Assembly (NCBI GenBank): GCA_037892935.1
Contig: JAYXKI010000004.1
Coordinates: 124,001 to 188,000, forward strand
From: Phlebopus portentosus
Taxonomy: Eukaryota; Basidiomycota; Agaricomycetes; Boletales; Boletinellaceae
Reading direction: 5' to 3'
Length of the DNA stretch: 64,000 nt
The notes under the pieces: generated by a model
The model's input: the letters and a program-made list of their open reading frames with translations, nothing else
What the model was told of the DNA's origin: nothing
Databases searched by the model: none
Translations under genes and position numbers: made by a program
Part shown: in pieces, positions 1-12,600 of the stretch
Layout: each line of letters begins with the position of its first letter
Numbering within the stretch: the first letter of the stretch is position 1

Positions 1-412
1 ACATATTATGTGGGAATAACCTGCCACATTAAGTAAAATAATGAATTTTATTCTTTCTGGTTGAAATCAGCCTTTCTGGGCTAATTGGTATCAAATGAGT
101 AAGCTGATGATGAAAGTATTTCACAAATCACATCAGAGATTAGCTATTCATAGCTGAAAGAGATCAGAAATATGACATAATAGTAACTAATGTTGAGAAA
201 TTATGCACAAATATGGACAAATTTCACAAAAATAGCACATTAAAATGCATAAATTGACTCAAAATGCAATGCATTATGCAATATGAGATTTTTGCATAAT
301 TTCCCTTCTCCCAAGTTGGGAGAAGCCCAAACCCAATGCATTATAAGATTTATGCATTATGATTCAATGCACTATGACAATTTCAACTGTACATACAGTG
401 TACCTACACGTC
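1..412. other. AT-rich gene-free flank
   Basis: No coding exon is visible. The stretch is strongly AT-rich and carries recurring copies of a 10-base word (AATGCATTAT or TATGCATTAT at 269-278, 335-344 and 351-360). A perfect 10-bp hairpin with a one-base loop lies at 305-325 (arm CTTCTCCCAA). It may be decayed transposon DNA continuous with the element that starts near 413, but no boundary can be shown. Confidence 0.5.
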
Positions 413-1631
413 TTTTACTGTTTGCATACAGTAATTCCTAAGAATGGCAATCATCACGTGTTTATTCGCCATGTCGTGTTCAACCTCAGCAAAAATTGAT
501 TGAAATGAGTTTTTCTCCATCAATATTCAACCATATTGTCCAGTTAAACAATGTAAAATCAGAGAAATTAATGATTAATATGTAGGACAAAAAAGAATCT
601 ATATATTTTGCTTTGCCACTGCATGCTTGCAAAAATTTACAATCCTTTGGAATTCAGCAAAAAGCCTATGTCAAACTTGTGCTCCTAATTCATATGAGTA
701 GACTATACAGAATGTTTTGTAGTAAATGTATCTGTAATTGATTTCTCTAATTTTACGTTGTTTAACTCAACAAAACAGCTGAATATTAACAGAGAAAACC
801 CCATTTCAATCAATTTTTACTGAAGTTGAACATGACGCAGTGAAAAAAACATGTGATGATTGGCATGCTAAGGAATTATGCTGGGGACCGGCAAAGTCCA
901 ACATCGCCGCGTGATGCTTTTTTCAGCAGAGATTGAATGATTACCACTTTTAGCAGCCCTTATGGACTCTGAGTTACTAGCTTCTTTCATTACGCCAATT
1001 AAATTATTTCTCCCAGATAAAACCTAGGCTTATTCCCAAGATGTTAGGCTATAGAATCCATTTTTGGTTTCAAAAAAATACTGTGTATTGAGGGAGGCAT
1101 GATTTTTTCAAACATTTTCAATGCATTTAAATTGTTACCCTCTGTCAACAGAGCCTGATTCAGATCACGTGTTTGGGGCTTCCACTTGTGTGATGCATAC
1201 ATCTTCCTGCCCAACTTCTTTAATGTAGAACCACTTTGCTACACAACTCATAATTTCAAGCTTTCATATGATAGATGGCATAATAATCTTCAAAATAGTC
1301 AAAAAATTTTGACTTGAGATTGCATATTACCTAAGATATATCAAAATTCTTGAGTAATTCACCTCCTGCTTGACCAATTTTTGACCAAAATTTAAAAAAA
1401 AAAATTTTGACCAAAATTAAGATTTGCTTCCTATTTACAACATAGGGTACTTTATTTTGCTGAAGGTGCTTTGCAGAATGAGCCTTTATGCATTAAATAG
1501 GACCTCCAAAAACCGGTAACTAAGCGAGCTCGCGTCGATCACCGGCGCTACTCGGCAGGGCCGTGGGAGTTCTTCACTGAACCATTGGGATTGCCGGTCC
1601 CCAATTATGCAATTTGCAAACGGCAGTAAAA
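413..1631. mobile_element. Outer MITE-like element with long inverted-repeat arms, interrupted
   Basis: Two imperfect inverted arms of about 145 bp, 433-580 and 730-877, align without gaps over most of their length when one is reverse-complemented. Anchor words include AATTGATTGAAAT and GTTAAACAA. The homology continues outward on the left through 413-432, but on the right it stops at a 722-bp insertion (882-1603) and resumes at 1611-1631. The outermost 8 bases are TTTTACTG on the left and CAGTAAAA on the right. Without the insertion and one target-site copy the element would be about 490 bp. It has no coding capacity, which fits a foldback or MITE-type non-autonomous element. No target-site duplication of its own was found, so the ends are approximate. 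Confidence 0.7.
882..1603. mobile_element. Inner 722-bp MITE-like DNA transposon with TIRs and TSD
   Basis: The element begins with TGGGGACCGGCAA (882-894) and ends with the exact reverse complement (1591-1603), a perfect 13-bp terminal inverted repeat. It is flanked directly by the same 7-bp word ATTATGC (875-881 and 1604-1610), as expected of a target-site duplication. It sits inside the right arm of the outer inverted-repeat element and splits it, so it inserted later. No transposase is encoded, so it should be non-autonomous. The superfamily is not assigned: a 7-bp duplication lies close to the 8 bp usual for hAT elements, but the termini are not diagnostic. Confidence 0.75.
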
Positions 1632-1818
1632 CTTTAAATTCAGGCACGTGCGCTTCGGACATACTTCGGAATATCCACGACCGGCTCTTCGCCAAGTCCC
1701 GATAACGGTCTTTCTACCTCCTAGGCTGAAGACATGCCGACCAACTATATATGACAGTTCTGCTTTGTGTTCGTATTGGACAAACCTCCTCCCCTTCTAT
1801 ATCTCTCTAGCCTGTGCA

Positions 1819-4000
1819 ATGCTTGAAGAAGCAAAGCCGGATTCACTCCTAGTCGTCACGGTCGAAAGAGAACGACGCCCCTTCGTCGGCGAAGATACTG
1901 AACTTGATCAATCAAGGGTATCTGAAGTACCGACTGTTGCAGTACCCTCACTGGCGGCTAGGACGTCCAACGAGATGCCCGAAGATGTCAATGTACCACC
2001 CAAGAGTCCAGCGATGAAGCGGACAGAAAGAGTACAACTTTTCGCTCTATTCTTATCGATATTTGTTGCCGGCTGGGACGGGGGAACGTATGGACCGCTT
2101 TTACCTAGGTTTCAAACATATTACGATGTTCGTCCACGAGGGAAGAGTTCTTCAAGTGATATATAATGAATCGCTTTTCAGGTCAACTATACTGTAGTGT
2201 CCATGATCTTCGTTTCGAATTGCGTCGTACGTCTTCATTCAGGACTCAGACAGCGCTTGGAGAAGTCTTACCAATTTCAGGGCTTTATTGTTGGAGCAAC
2301 CGCAAACGTTTATTTGACGGATAGACTGGGGTTTGGGAAAGCAAGTATCAGACTTCGTCTTGTATTTGCTTCTTGCTAATGTCATGGGCAGACAATCGTT
2401 TTAGGTCAGGTGAACTGGATTCCTTTTCGCGAATCTATCTAATAATCGTTTCAGGAGCAATTGGACAAGTGATTGGTTACTCGCTATTATCTGCGCGTCT
2501 GCCATTCCCTGCCTTCTGCGTCGCATTTTTCATCAACGGTTGGGGTATGTCTCTTCAGGTGAGTGCTCAAGCAGGAGTCTACTTCTTCTGCTAAGGGACC
2601 TTCTAGGATGCTCAAGCGAACGGATATGTAGTTGCATTAAGCAGAGATTCTGCCACGAAGATGGGAATCATGCATGCAATCTATGGTACGACACAGATTT
2701 CAAAACCGGACAAATGTCGTCGCATCTTAGACGATCTCATTTTCCCACAGGATTGGGTGCTATGATTGCACCATTCTCCGCAACCCAGTTTGCTGAGATG
2801 ACGCACCGATGGTCCCTTCATTTTGTCGTTTCAGTGGTAATTGCTGTAGTGAACACGATGACCTTAGTTCTCGTTTTCCGTGGCAAAACCCAAGATGGTG
2901 CGTTGGATCCCTACAGTTACGCCTGCCGCAACTTATTTCTCACGTCCCTGCAGAATGCTATTTTGAGATCGGGGAACCAACTATGAAACGCGGGACCAGC
3001 CAACACAACAAATACAGACAGATTTTTACTCACAAGGTTATGCATGTGTTGGCATTTTACAGCTTTGTATATGTAGGAGTCGAGATCACGATATCAGGTC
3101 CGTATTTTCTTAGAACATAACTATTCACTGTTTAATTTCTGGTGTAGGATGGACTGTTTCATACCTGCAGGAATACCGGGACGCAGGTGCTTCTTCTGGA
3201 TATGTCTCAACTGGATTCTTTGGAGGTACGATTAAGGTACTTCGCTAGGGATTGGCTTAATGAAGCCTTCACGACAATAGGTATCACTCTTGGACGCGTT
3301 GCCTTGCTGTGGGTGAACAAAAAGGTAAGTCTGATCTCTGTGGGGTGATGACCATAATCCAAATGTAGACCATCTTCAGATCGGAGAATACCGAGTCATG
3401 TATATCTACATGTTGTTATCCCTCGGGTTTGTAGCTTCCTATCTGATTGCTACAGCATCTTCACTGATTAAAATATTTAGTCTTGAGCTTGTCGTATGGC
3501 TGGTTCCATCTGTCGTCATTGCCGGAGTAGCAGTCTCATTTGTCGGCTTCTTCCTTGGCCCGATATATCCTATCATCATAAACGAGGCTGGTCGTCAAAT
3601 TCCTCAATGGCTGCTTACCGGCTCTGTTGGATGGATAGCCTCCTTCGGCTTCTCAGGTGTGTGTGCACATACATATTCGAATCTACTTATAATCGTGACT
3701 CAAATGACCTCAATTCAACCAGGCTCGGCCCTCTTCCCTTTCATCACGGGTGCCCTTTCCGAAGAGTTTGGAATTGTAGCTTTGCAGCCAGTGTAAGCCT
3801 TCTACTTCCAGATATTTACGACCAAAGAGCTGAAACTACTATTTAGGCTTATCGTTCTGATGGCTGTCATGATCGGTCTATGGTTACTTGTTCCGAGCGG
3901 CCGCCGTCGAGCTCGCCAAATGATCAAAGAGAGTGATATGACTGAAAAGCCCCCTCGGGATGCGAGTGGTGTGGCTCAGAATGCAACGCCTGGCGTGTAG
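1819..4000 (+). CDS. Major facilitator superfamily transporter
   Basis: Predicted multi-pass membrane transporter of the major facilitator superfamily, probably about 470 residues from many short exons. The N-terminus is a soluble leader of about 75 residues. The first membrane segment carries FVAGWDGGTYGPLLPR, the N-terminal signature of fungal fucose-permease/BSC6-like MFS proteins, followed by a helix with VVSMIFVSNCV and a loop with VYLTDRLGFG. Later exons around 2740-2870, 3040-3300 and 3398-3960 supply further hydrophobic helices. The C-terminus is a short basic cytoplasmic tail. The start chosen is the first ATG in frame with the leader; the stop is TAG at 3998-4000. The substrate cannot be read from the sequence. 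A nested MITE pair ends about 190 bp upstream and may lie in its promoter. Family assignment is firm; exact exon junctions are not. Confidence 0.85.
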
Positions 4001-4674
4001 ATCTTCTGTAGCGAATCGGTCTTTTGGGTCCTACCAGAACACAAAACTTATCAATTTTGAATTGAAGCGCGGCATATTCACCTATATTCAATTATAGAAA
4101 TTGAAATCATAATTAAGTTATTTTTGCGCCGGCACTCGTTGTCCGAATTGCTGACCCTTAGAGCCTTACTTCTTCCGTTTAAAACATAACGTATATCTGA
4201 CGAGTGTAGATGATGCCATGGATCTGACAAAGTTGTTCAAGAAGGGCCGTCGGTGATGCCCCCCAAAAAATTAGTATAGAAGGAAAGCATCATCGTGAAT
4301 CGCTGCACCGAAAGCATTCAGAGACCCCCGTACGGCATCATACATACCCATTAATAAATCGTACGGTACGGTACGGAATTGAAGTCAAAAAGCATAATAT
4401 AATTACATAAGCATATGCCGCATGACTCTACAACACCATCATTTTTAGAATCTCATTTTTCCCCCCTTCATGTGAAAGTAAGTACTTATATTGTACCCTA
4501 CATTACAGTAATCAGAGTTCGGCACAGTCCAGAGACGAAGACCGATGTGCCAATCGGAACACGCAAAGATGGGTTGTCGATCGTACCACTTCAGATTTAA
4601 TAATGATATAAGCTAGAGAAAAATTCCGGAGGTTGGTCTCGTCCGTCCGCCAACACGGTGACTCTCCGTTCATC
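4001..4674. other. Intergenic spacer between MFS and ERG4 genes
   Basis: No exon was recognised in these 674 bases between two plus-strand genes. They should hold the 3' end of the transporter transcript and the ERG4 promoter. The only local structure noted is a short tandem run of GTACG units at about 4361-4376. Confidence 0.6.
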
Positions 4675-6485
4675 ATGGGTGCTCAAAGTGAGCTTCGCCA
4701 GCGCAAATCTACCCCAGCCAATGGCTTTACCCCGAGCGAGGTGGGTAGAAAACGCGATGAACGATTGGACAAGCATGAGCAGTACGTGTCTATTTTCATG
4801 CTTTCGGGCTTGCCTCCGCCATCTTCACGATGCGTTGCTTTTGTAGTTATGAGTTTGGTGGACCTTGGGGTGTCGTCGCTATGATGATCGGATTCCCGAT
4901 CCTCATGTATTATCTCTGGATTTGCTTGTGGTTCCATGACGGCAAGCTTGTATACCCGACGTCCTTGGACGATGTGCAACCATTTTTAGAGAGAATGTGG
5001 GATCATGTACGAACGGTGAGCACCAAGGTCAATTCCAAAAAGTCCTTTATTTACGATGACGTGGTAGGAAGCGAGCCCGAATGCGTATGCCTGGAAAGTC
5101 TATTCTGGCTTTTTCTTCTTCCAGCTCTTTATAGCCTTTATTATGCCTGGCTATCAACAAGAGGGTCTCCCTGTCCCGTCTCTTGGGTATAAGACTCTCA
5201 TGTACAAGTGCAATGCCCTTTCATGCCTATACGTTACTATGGCCACAGCAGCCATCCTTCACATCTCTGGCATATTTCCCCTCACGTCCATCATCGAAAA
5301 CTACGGACACCTCATGACTGTTGCTATCATTTACAGCTTCGCCGTGAGCTTTGGTATGTATTTCATATCAGTCGCGAAGGGAAGGCAAATTCGGATGTCG
5401 GGAAACTTCTTTTACGATGTGTTCATGGGTGCCGCGCTCAATCCTCGTATTGGAAGCGTAGATTTAAAGATGTGGGCGGAGGTGCGCATCCCGTGGAACA
5501 TTACTTTCTTCCTTGCGGTATCCGGTGCTTGTATGCAATACGAGAAGTACGGATATGTTACTCCTGTAAGTTTTCTTGGTCTCGTTGAATGCGGATGTTT
5601 GTTACCTACTATTTAGAATATGGCATTCATGTGCCTTGCTACTTGGCTTTATGTGAATGCTTGGTGAGTTGGGTTTAATTGTTACACGAGATATCTAGCT
5701 CACCCTACCATAGTGGTAAAGGAGAAGAATGCATTCCTCAGACCTGGGATATGTTCCATGAAAAATGGGGATTCATGGTTATTTTCTGGAACTTTGCTGG
5801 TGTACCATTCGTAAGCACGATTCACACCAACGGGTTCTGTGATTGTTTTGACTAAGAGTCCCACTAGACTTATGTTTACTCCGTTGTCTACATGGCTAGA
5901 CATGACCCCTCTGAGTACAAGTTCTCGACACCAGCTTATATCGCGTTATACGCGACACTATTGACAGCTTACTATATGTACGATATTTTCTCTTACTGGA
6001 AGAAGGCTAAAAGTCCCAACTAAAATTTGGTGCAGCTTCGACACGTCAATGTCCCAAAAGAGCCGCTTCAAGATGCAGACGCAAGGCACGTTCAAGTGGC
6101 GCAAAGCTTTCCCGCAGTTTCCTTGGGGCACAATCGAGAATCCGACTTACATCCAGACAGAGCATGGGTGTGTTTTTATGTTCTTTGTTATTCATGATTT
6201 TTATTTTCTTATGTTACCAAAAAATACAGCAACCGTCTTCTGACAAGTGGCTGGTGGGCATACGCTCGCAAACCAAACTACACAGCTGACTGGGTACAGA
6301 GCCTCACATGGGGTCTCTGTATCGGTTCCGCATCGATCATCCCTTACTTCTATTCTGTCTTCTTCATCAACGTTCTCATTCACCGGTGCGGACGTGACTT
6401 TGAGCGCTGTGCGGTCAAGTACGGCAAGGACTGGGATCGCTATTGCGAAATTGTCAAGTACAAGTTCATCCCTTACGTTTACTAA
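4675..6485 (+). CDS. ERG4: Delta(24(24(1)))-sterol reductase (Erg4), last step of ergosterol synthesis
   Basis: Erg4 reduces the C24(28) double bond to form ergosterol, in the endoplasmic reticulum membrane with NADPH. The spliced protein of about 460 residues has the N-terminal [17 protein letters not shown] block of Erg4, several hydrophobic segments, and the C-terminal reductase block of the ERG4/ERG24 family: [15 protein letters not shown], then [20 protein letters not shown], ending in IPYVY. The central [14 protein letters not shown] and RIPWNITFF blocks also fit. About seven short introns interrupt it. The start is the ATG at 4675, giving a short polar leader before the first helix; the stop is TAA at 6483-6485. 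All expected regions appear intact. It is convergent with MVP1, whose stop lies 309 bp away. Confidence 0.95.
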
Positions 6486-6794
6486 GCAGTTGATTCGCGT
6501 GCATAACCGTCTTGATTCGAAATATAGTAGACTTCCGTGCCTGGTATGGGCAATTTTTTGGTAACAAAACGGGATGACATTACGAAATGGAAAGGAAGAC
6601 ACTAGTGAAGATAATTGCGACAAGGTGAACATACGTATGAAATATACCAATGCGAGTGCACACGACGGAGGCAAAACAAGAAGAACAAAAGAAAAAAATA
6701 AAATAGTTCCGTTCATAATGAACAACCGGAGGTATCGTGACAGTGATGTCGATAGAGATCCTGATGGACGAGTAGTAAAGTCGAGTTAGAATCG
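6486..6794. other. Convergent 3' spacer between ERG4 and MVP1
   Basis: Gene-free 309 bp between two converging genes, presumably 3' untranslated regions and polyadenylation signals of both. Nothing else was recognised. Confidence 0.6.
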
Positions 6795-9464
6795 TTATTC
6801 GTAGGGCATATTCTCGACTGCTTCGGCAAGTGAATTCCAGTTGGTCAAGACGACTTCTGCGAAGGCGCTCTCGTCTCGTGTGAATTCCCGAACGATCTGT
6901 GTTATGAGTGTGTTTTCGCGATTGTGCAGGACAACACGAAGCTCGTGCCACATACTAGGAGTAAGCAACCAGACTCAGTAATTCCTCCTTCCGGATACAG
7001 AGAACAGGCAACTTACGAATAGCGAATGAAGATGCGTCGGTTCAGTAGTGATGCGATTGTGGCTTGGTCGTGTTCAACAAGGCCAGACAATCGATCTACT
7101 TCTTGCTCCCAGCCGTCCTTCTGGGCTACGCGGATTCCTTCGAGCTTTGATTGCGTTGTCTCAATACGTTTCTTCAGACGCTCGACGTTGTCGCTTGAGA
7201 GACGGTCATGGCGTAAGAACAAGTCACGCATGGCGATGTATAAATCGCGTTGACTCTGGAAAGGAACAATCCAGTAACGTCATATATCTGATGGCAGAGC
7301 TAATTTACCTTAAGAGCTTCGAGCGTGGACAGTGACATGACTCGTGCCTAATAACAAATTCATTAAATGGCTAAATCCCTCAAGCAGATGGACAGACGAA
7401 CTCTTTGATCCAAGTTGTCCGATTGCTTGCCGATATGATTGGATACCTGTTCTAAACCCGACCGCACGCCTGAGCACAGCTCGCAATCATCACCGCGCCA
7501 ACATTGGGCATTCAGTTCGTTGAGTGCATTTAGGGTAATTGTTAACCGCGAAAGATCCGCCTGTGAGTCCTCCCAGTAAGAGGTGTAAAAGCCGCCATCG
7601 GCAGAGCCATCCGGACGCGCAGAACCAACGATCGGTGCAGAAGCAAATGACCCGAATACGGATACGGATGGGAGCACCGGCAGAACGGATGAGACCATTG
7701 AAACCGGAGAGGCAGGAGGTGATGAGGTCGGCGATGCAGCCGATGATGATGAGGGGACAGAGGGAGTCAGAACGGACGATAAGAACGAGCGCCTGAAGAT
7801 GGCATGAGGATTCCGTACCGCTGCCGCTTCGCGTCGTTTGATAAGGCGCTCTGCCAATATGCAAATCTTCTGCCACTGTTCAATAACAGGACTTAATTTG
7901 TTGCGAACGATCCTACGAGAAATTATGTTAGTCGGTCAAGATAGATTAGTCTGAAGATAATGTACTTCAGCTTGTCCTCAAGGTCGCTTGGAATCGTCAT
8001 CTCCTCGACTTTGTCGAGACGTTTGCTTGCTGACTCTTCCTCCAAAGACAAGGTATTGTGCTTCCGCCACTGCTCAAGCGACGGCTCAGTCAAGAACACT
8101 GCAAGTAAGCCATCTTCTTTAATGACTGGGTGATTACTGGGGGGCTCTTTAGTTGATCCATATCTGATCAGAAGGGCTCGCCTTACACTACAAAATTTAA
8201 GAATCGTTGAAGCCCTCTCCTGTATTATTGATTCAGTTATGAAATGTAGCTGAGAGTGCTGTTTCCGAGCGACTTGCCTCCTTTGCTCCAAGAAAGACTC
8301 GTCAGCTGGTAATATCGGGGTCAGTTGAGATGCAGGAAGTGTGGGGAGGGAGCACATACGACCGATACGTTTAGGAGGCAACTGGAGTAGTAGTCGGAAA
8401 GGGTATCTTCGAACGAGGCATTCCCATAGGAAAGCGAATTCCGAATACCTTCTTGAAACTGGTGTACCTCGCTGGAAATGGAAATGAGAAACACGAGAAA
8501 ACGCGGACAACAAAATATCTCACGTCGGAAGCCACGGCATATAACATGTATCTCTTCAGAATAAAACCCTGCATGCCGATAAGCTGGACTTGTACACGCT
8601 CCTGCCTCCTCCACCATTCCCTCGGTAAGCCTGTACCACTAATGCTCGAAGGTGCACCATTCACAAGGCTAGCATTTCCGCCATTTGTATCAGTGACACG
8701 CTGCCAAGGATCATCTGACGAGTAAGTCGGTTGCATTGCGTCACGCGGTAAAGTCACCACGGTATCGCGACGGGAGGAAAATGTAGATGTAGCTGGAGCG
8801 ATTGCTCCAAGGTCAAGCGACGGCACAGGGAGTGCATCTTGGGCAGCCAGAGACGCGACCTGCTCAATGGAAATATCTAGAAAGCATTCAGAATATAATG
8901 ACGTCGTGCTCACTGATGTTGCTTACCTTTTCCGGTTTGCGCCAAAGCCACGAGAGCAAGAGCAACAAAGAACTCGAGCTTGGACACCCGAGGTCGAGAA
9001 CTGACAAGATTCACAATCTGAAATTCCGTCAGACAGATATCGCACTTCGCAGAGATTTAAGAGCTTCACCCTATCAATGGTAGATGCCGATACGCCAGAA
9101 GTGAGGAGAACGCGGAACAACGAACTGATAGACGTTTCTCCTGTCCCTGATGGGTTTACTACACCAAACGCTTTCTGATACAGCGAGGGTGCCTTAGCTT
9201 CATCTGAGAGAACGGTTAAATTTCTTCAAGCTTCCATACTGAATGTAAACATATACCAAGGACAGAAGCAAATGGTGACGGCGGTACTGCTGAAGGGGGA
9301 GGTGGTAAATCGGGGGAAGGAGCCGAGCTCCATGGGTCTAAGCCATCATAAGTTGAGTTTGCAAGAGGGTCATCACCCATGAAGTTTGCGCTTCCAAAGC
9401 CGTTGTTTGCCGTGAGCGAACCAGAGGTCCCGTAGCGATGAGTTTGACGAGGAGTATTGAACAT
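6795..9464 (-). CDS. MVP1: Sorting nexin Mvp1 (PX-BAR, SNX8-like)
   Basis: Mvp1 is a peripheral membrane protein that binds phosphatidylinositol 3-phosphate and forms tubules for retrograde endosome traffic and vacuolar sorting. The N-terminus is Pro/Ser-rich and disordered, starting MFNTPRQTHRYG. A PX domain follows, with VQLIGMQGFILKRY, the phosphoinositide-binding RRYSEF motif, and YPFRLLLQLPPKRIG. Next comes ADESFLEQRR and the VIKEDGLLAVFLTEPSLEQW segment typical of Mvp1. The C-terminal half is a helical BAR-like region, recognisable by AMRDLFLRHDRLS and FIRYCMWHELRVVLHNRENT. A Ser/Pro-rich insertion lies inside the BAR region at about 7580-7800. The start ATG is at 9462-9464. It is divergent from the TRPY channel gene across 204 bp. 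Confidence 0.9.
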
Positions 9465-9668
9465 CGTCGACGAATAATGCCGACCTCTGCCTGTGACGAT
9501 GATTGTCAGTCAGTGAAGATCGACGGATGGAGCACGTGACTTCCCTTAACCGCGTTGCCCTTCGTTTGCACCTTCAACTTGTCACTCTTCTATCACTATT
9601 TCTTGTTAGAGACATTCTCGCCTGTTCCGCTGCACCAAAAGGATTGCCGGCGTCAACCTGTATCCATC
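9465..9668. promoter_or_regulatory. Divergent promoter region MVP1 / TRPY channel
   Basis: The two start codons face away from each other across 204 bp, so both promoters must lie here or overlap. No core element was identified with confidence. Confidence 0.5.
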
Positions 9669-12600
9669 ATGAATGCGGACGAAGCTGCCAGTGAACTACA
9701 TCCACTTCTCAAGAATGAAGACGTGGACGCGACACCCGTTTATCCAATCATTCACATGATCCGTCAAGTGTGTGTTTATTCACCTGATTTGTGACCGTTT
9801 CTCATAGGCATTTGGTCTATTGTAGGACATGATAGTGAGCGCCATTTATACCGGCTTAGTTGCAGGGCTGATAGTTTACCACTTCCTTCTTTGTGTGTAG
9901 CACTTCATCGGTATGGTCTCTTCTCGCGCCTGCTCTGTTTGTTTGATACTGATTACCTGTGAAGATACCCCATTAACATATGATGCTTTGACCGCTCCTG
10001 ATCTCACGTATACTCTCACTAAGCCTTTGGAAGACAAATATGCAAATATTCAGCGCAAAGGGAATTACTCGGTTGTCTTCTGCTTTCTGCTCAACCGAGT
10101 TAATTTCCTTCGGGATCAGAACCTCGTGACTTCATCTCTTTCGCGCTCTCGTGCTGCTCTATGCGAAATAATGGCTACTCGGTTGCTCCGACTGTACGGC
10201 GATAGCACACTTGAACTTGCATTCGTGACTACAACGAGCTGGCGAGTCTACTCTGGCGCAGATGAGGGGATGCTTAAGCATCTCCTGGAAGAACTCGATA
10301 TTGACGATGTGGAGGAACGTGTTGGAAACGCCATTGAAATGGCTATCATCGGAAAAGCGAAGGGATTCATAAAAAGCTCGGCATGCCAGAGGGTCATTGA
10401 CAGTATATGGAGGTTAGAACTTGACTCCATAAGCCATGATTCCGACTCACATACTTGTTGACAAACCTAGCGGTAAATGTGTGTATCAAGCGCAAAGCAG
10501 CCATTCAATCCTATCAGATGTAAGGATGTCGAGCCTTCGGTTCTTCACCTGATCCAGAATCTAATCTAATCTATTTTGGAAGACGTACAAGCAGACTCCG
10601 ATTCATTTCTATGACCCTCACAAGGCCCCTCTGCTCGACCATTACCGGTGTGGTGAAGCTCTGTCTTCACTTGCTCTTCCTCACTCATCGCCTATTCAGC
10701 TTGAAAGTCCCGGCAATTCGATCTGTCCTTGAATATATGAAGTGAGTCAATATTTGTTTCGTTCGTTTTCCAGATTCTTTTAAGGTTTATCTCCGCGACT
10801 ATAGCTTTCTGATTCTCTTCATCCTCTTCGTCCTGACACTGGAATTCAATGAGTTGAACCGACTGAATTGGATTGAAATAGCGTTCATGGTTTATGCTCT
10901 CGGTGAATTTTATTCCTTGTTACTGGAGTTGATATGCTGAGCTCCAACGTCAGGTTTCGCTTTGGAGAAAGTAGCTGCGATGCAAGAGCATGGTTTGAAA
11001 GTCTATTTCACGGGAACCTGGGTAAGTTATAATTTTCCAAGACTTTGCGATGCTCATGGAGGCTGATTGAGATTAGAACGGCTTCGATCTCGCACTCAGT
11101 GAGCTTGATGACGTCTATCCTGGGATGACATCCTGATTCTTTGTGTCTCAGTTACCATCTTCGTTGCCTATGCATCGTTACGGCTGACCGGTTTCCGTTA
11201 CGACAGTAAGTTCCGCAAAATTCAGGACGAAGTGGCACACCAATCGTTTTGTCTTAGATCGATGGGCAAGATCGAGCGGTATCGACTGCTTGGCGCTTGC
11301 AGGGTGCTTACTTTTTCCGAGGTAAATTCAACCTTATTTGCGAGTCTGACTTTCTTAACCACTGACGTGAATGTCAGATTAGCTTTTGCTACCCTAAAGA
11401 ACAACCTTGTGAGGGCATGAATGCCAGGACCATACAGCTGTGGACTGATTTACATTCATACAGATGGTCTTATCTCTGAGGGCGATGATCATACAGTTTG
11501 TTGTTCTCATGCTCATTGCCGCATTCTGTTTCGCTGGTTTCCTGTACGCCCTGTGGACGTGAGCGGGTTATTTATTAGTCAAGCATGAACGATTGCTGAT
11601 GCAATTCTAGGCTTGCGAGGAATGAGGCAAAGCGAGTCGTCTTGGCTTTACAGCACTTAAGATAATTAACTGACAGCAAATATAGTTACTCCGCGAGCGA
11701 TATATTCTGGTGGATGGCTGACCTTTGGTTTGGTCTAGATGCAACCGGATTTATGCTGGCCTGTAAGTCGCAACTCTCGCATAGCTATTTCCTTGTTAGC
11801 TAAAGGCCGCCATGAAGCATCATTCCATCAATATTTCGGTCCAATTTTGATGGTTTCATACGCTTGCTTGAGTAATACCCTCCTTCTGACTGGTGAGTGT
11901 GCTTTGTGAGCTTCTTTCCTCCCATACTCACTTCGCTGGCATATAGTCTTGGTATCTGTATGTGTCCCAGAGTTACTCTGACAGATCATGTTCTGAAGCG
12001 GGCTTAGATTCTATCGCATACCTTTTCGACGATCAGTGAGGACGCACCTGCCGAGGTGTGCTACAGAGCTTTGTTCATCCTCACCCTACTCAATAAATTC
12101 TATTCAGGCCATGTTCCGAAGAGCTGTCCTTACTATCGAAGGGTTTGTTTCCTTTCGGTTTCTGCTTCGAGATCACTGACTTCGTCTTAGAGTGAAGGCT
12201 GACTACCTGTTCTCTTATCAACCTCCTGTGAACGTCATCGCTCTCTGCATCATGCTCCCCGCAAGCTATATCTTGACACCAAGATGGTTCCATAAAGTAC
12301 GTCTAAGCGAGTGTGCATTCTCTCTTGACGCTAACGTCAGGTGCAGGTCAACGTGTTTATGATCAGGTATGATCTTGTTTCAAGTAAGAAGCTGTTGCTC
12401 AATACATCTCCGTCAGAGTGACAAGTTTTCCTATCTTGCTCTTTATTGCCTTTTACGAGCGCAAAACAAAGCAGATCGAAGCTACTACATTCTCAGAGTT
12501 TGTGTCCGCAACTACAGAGAGAATGATGGAGACTTTGCCCCGAAGCATCAAGAGAATGAGTGAGCGCCAAGCTTTTTGTGTCCTTTATAACATTCTCCGA

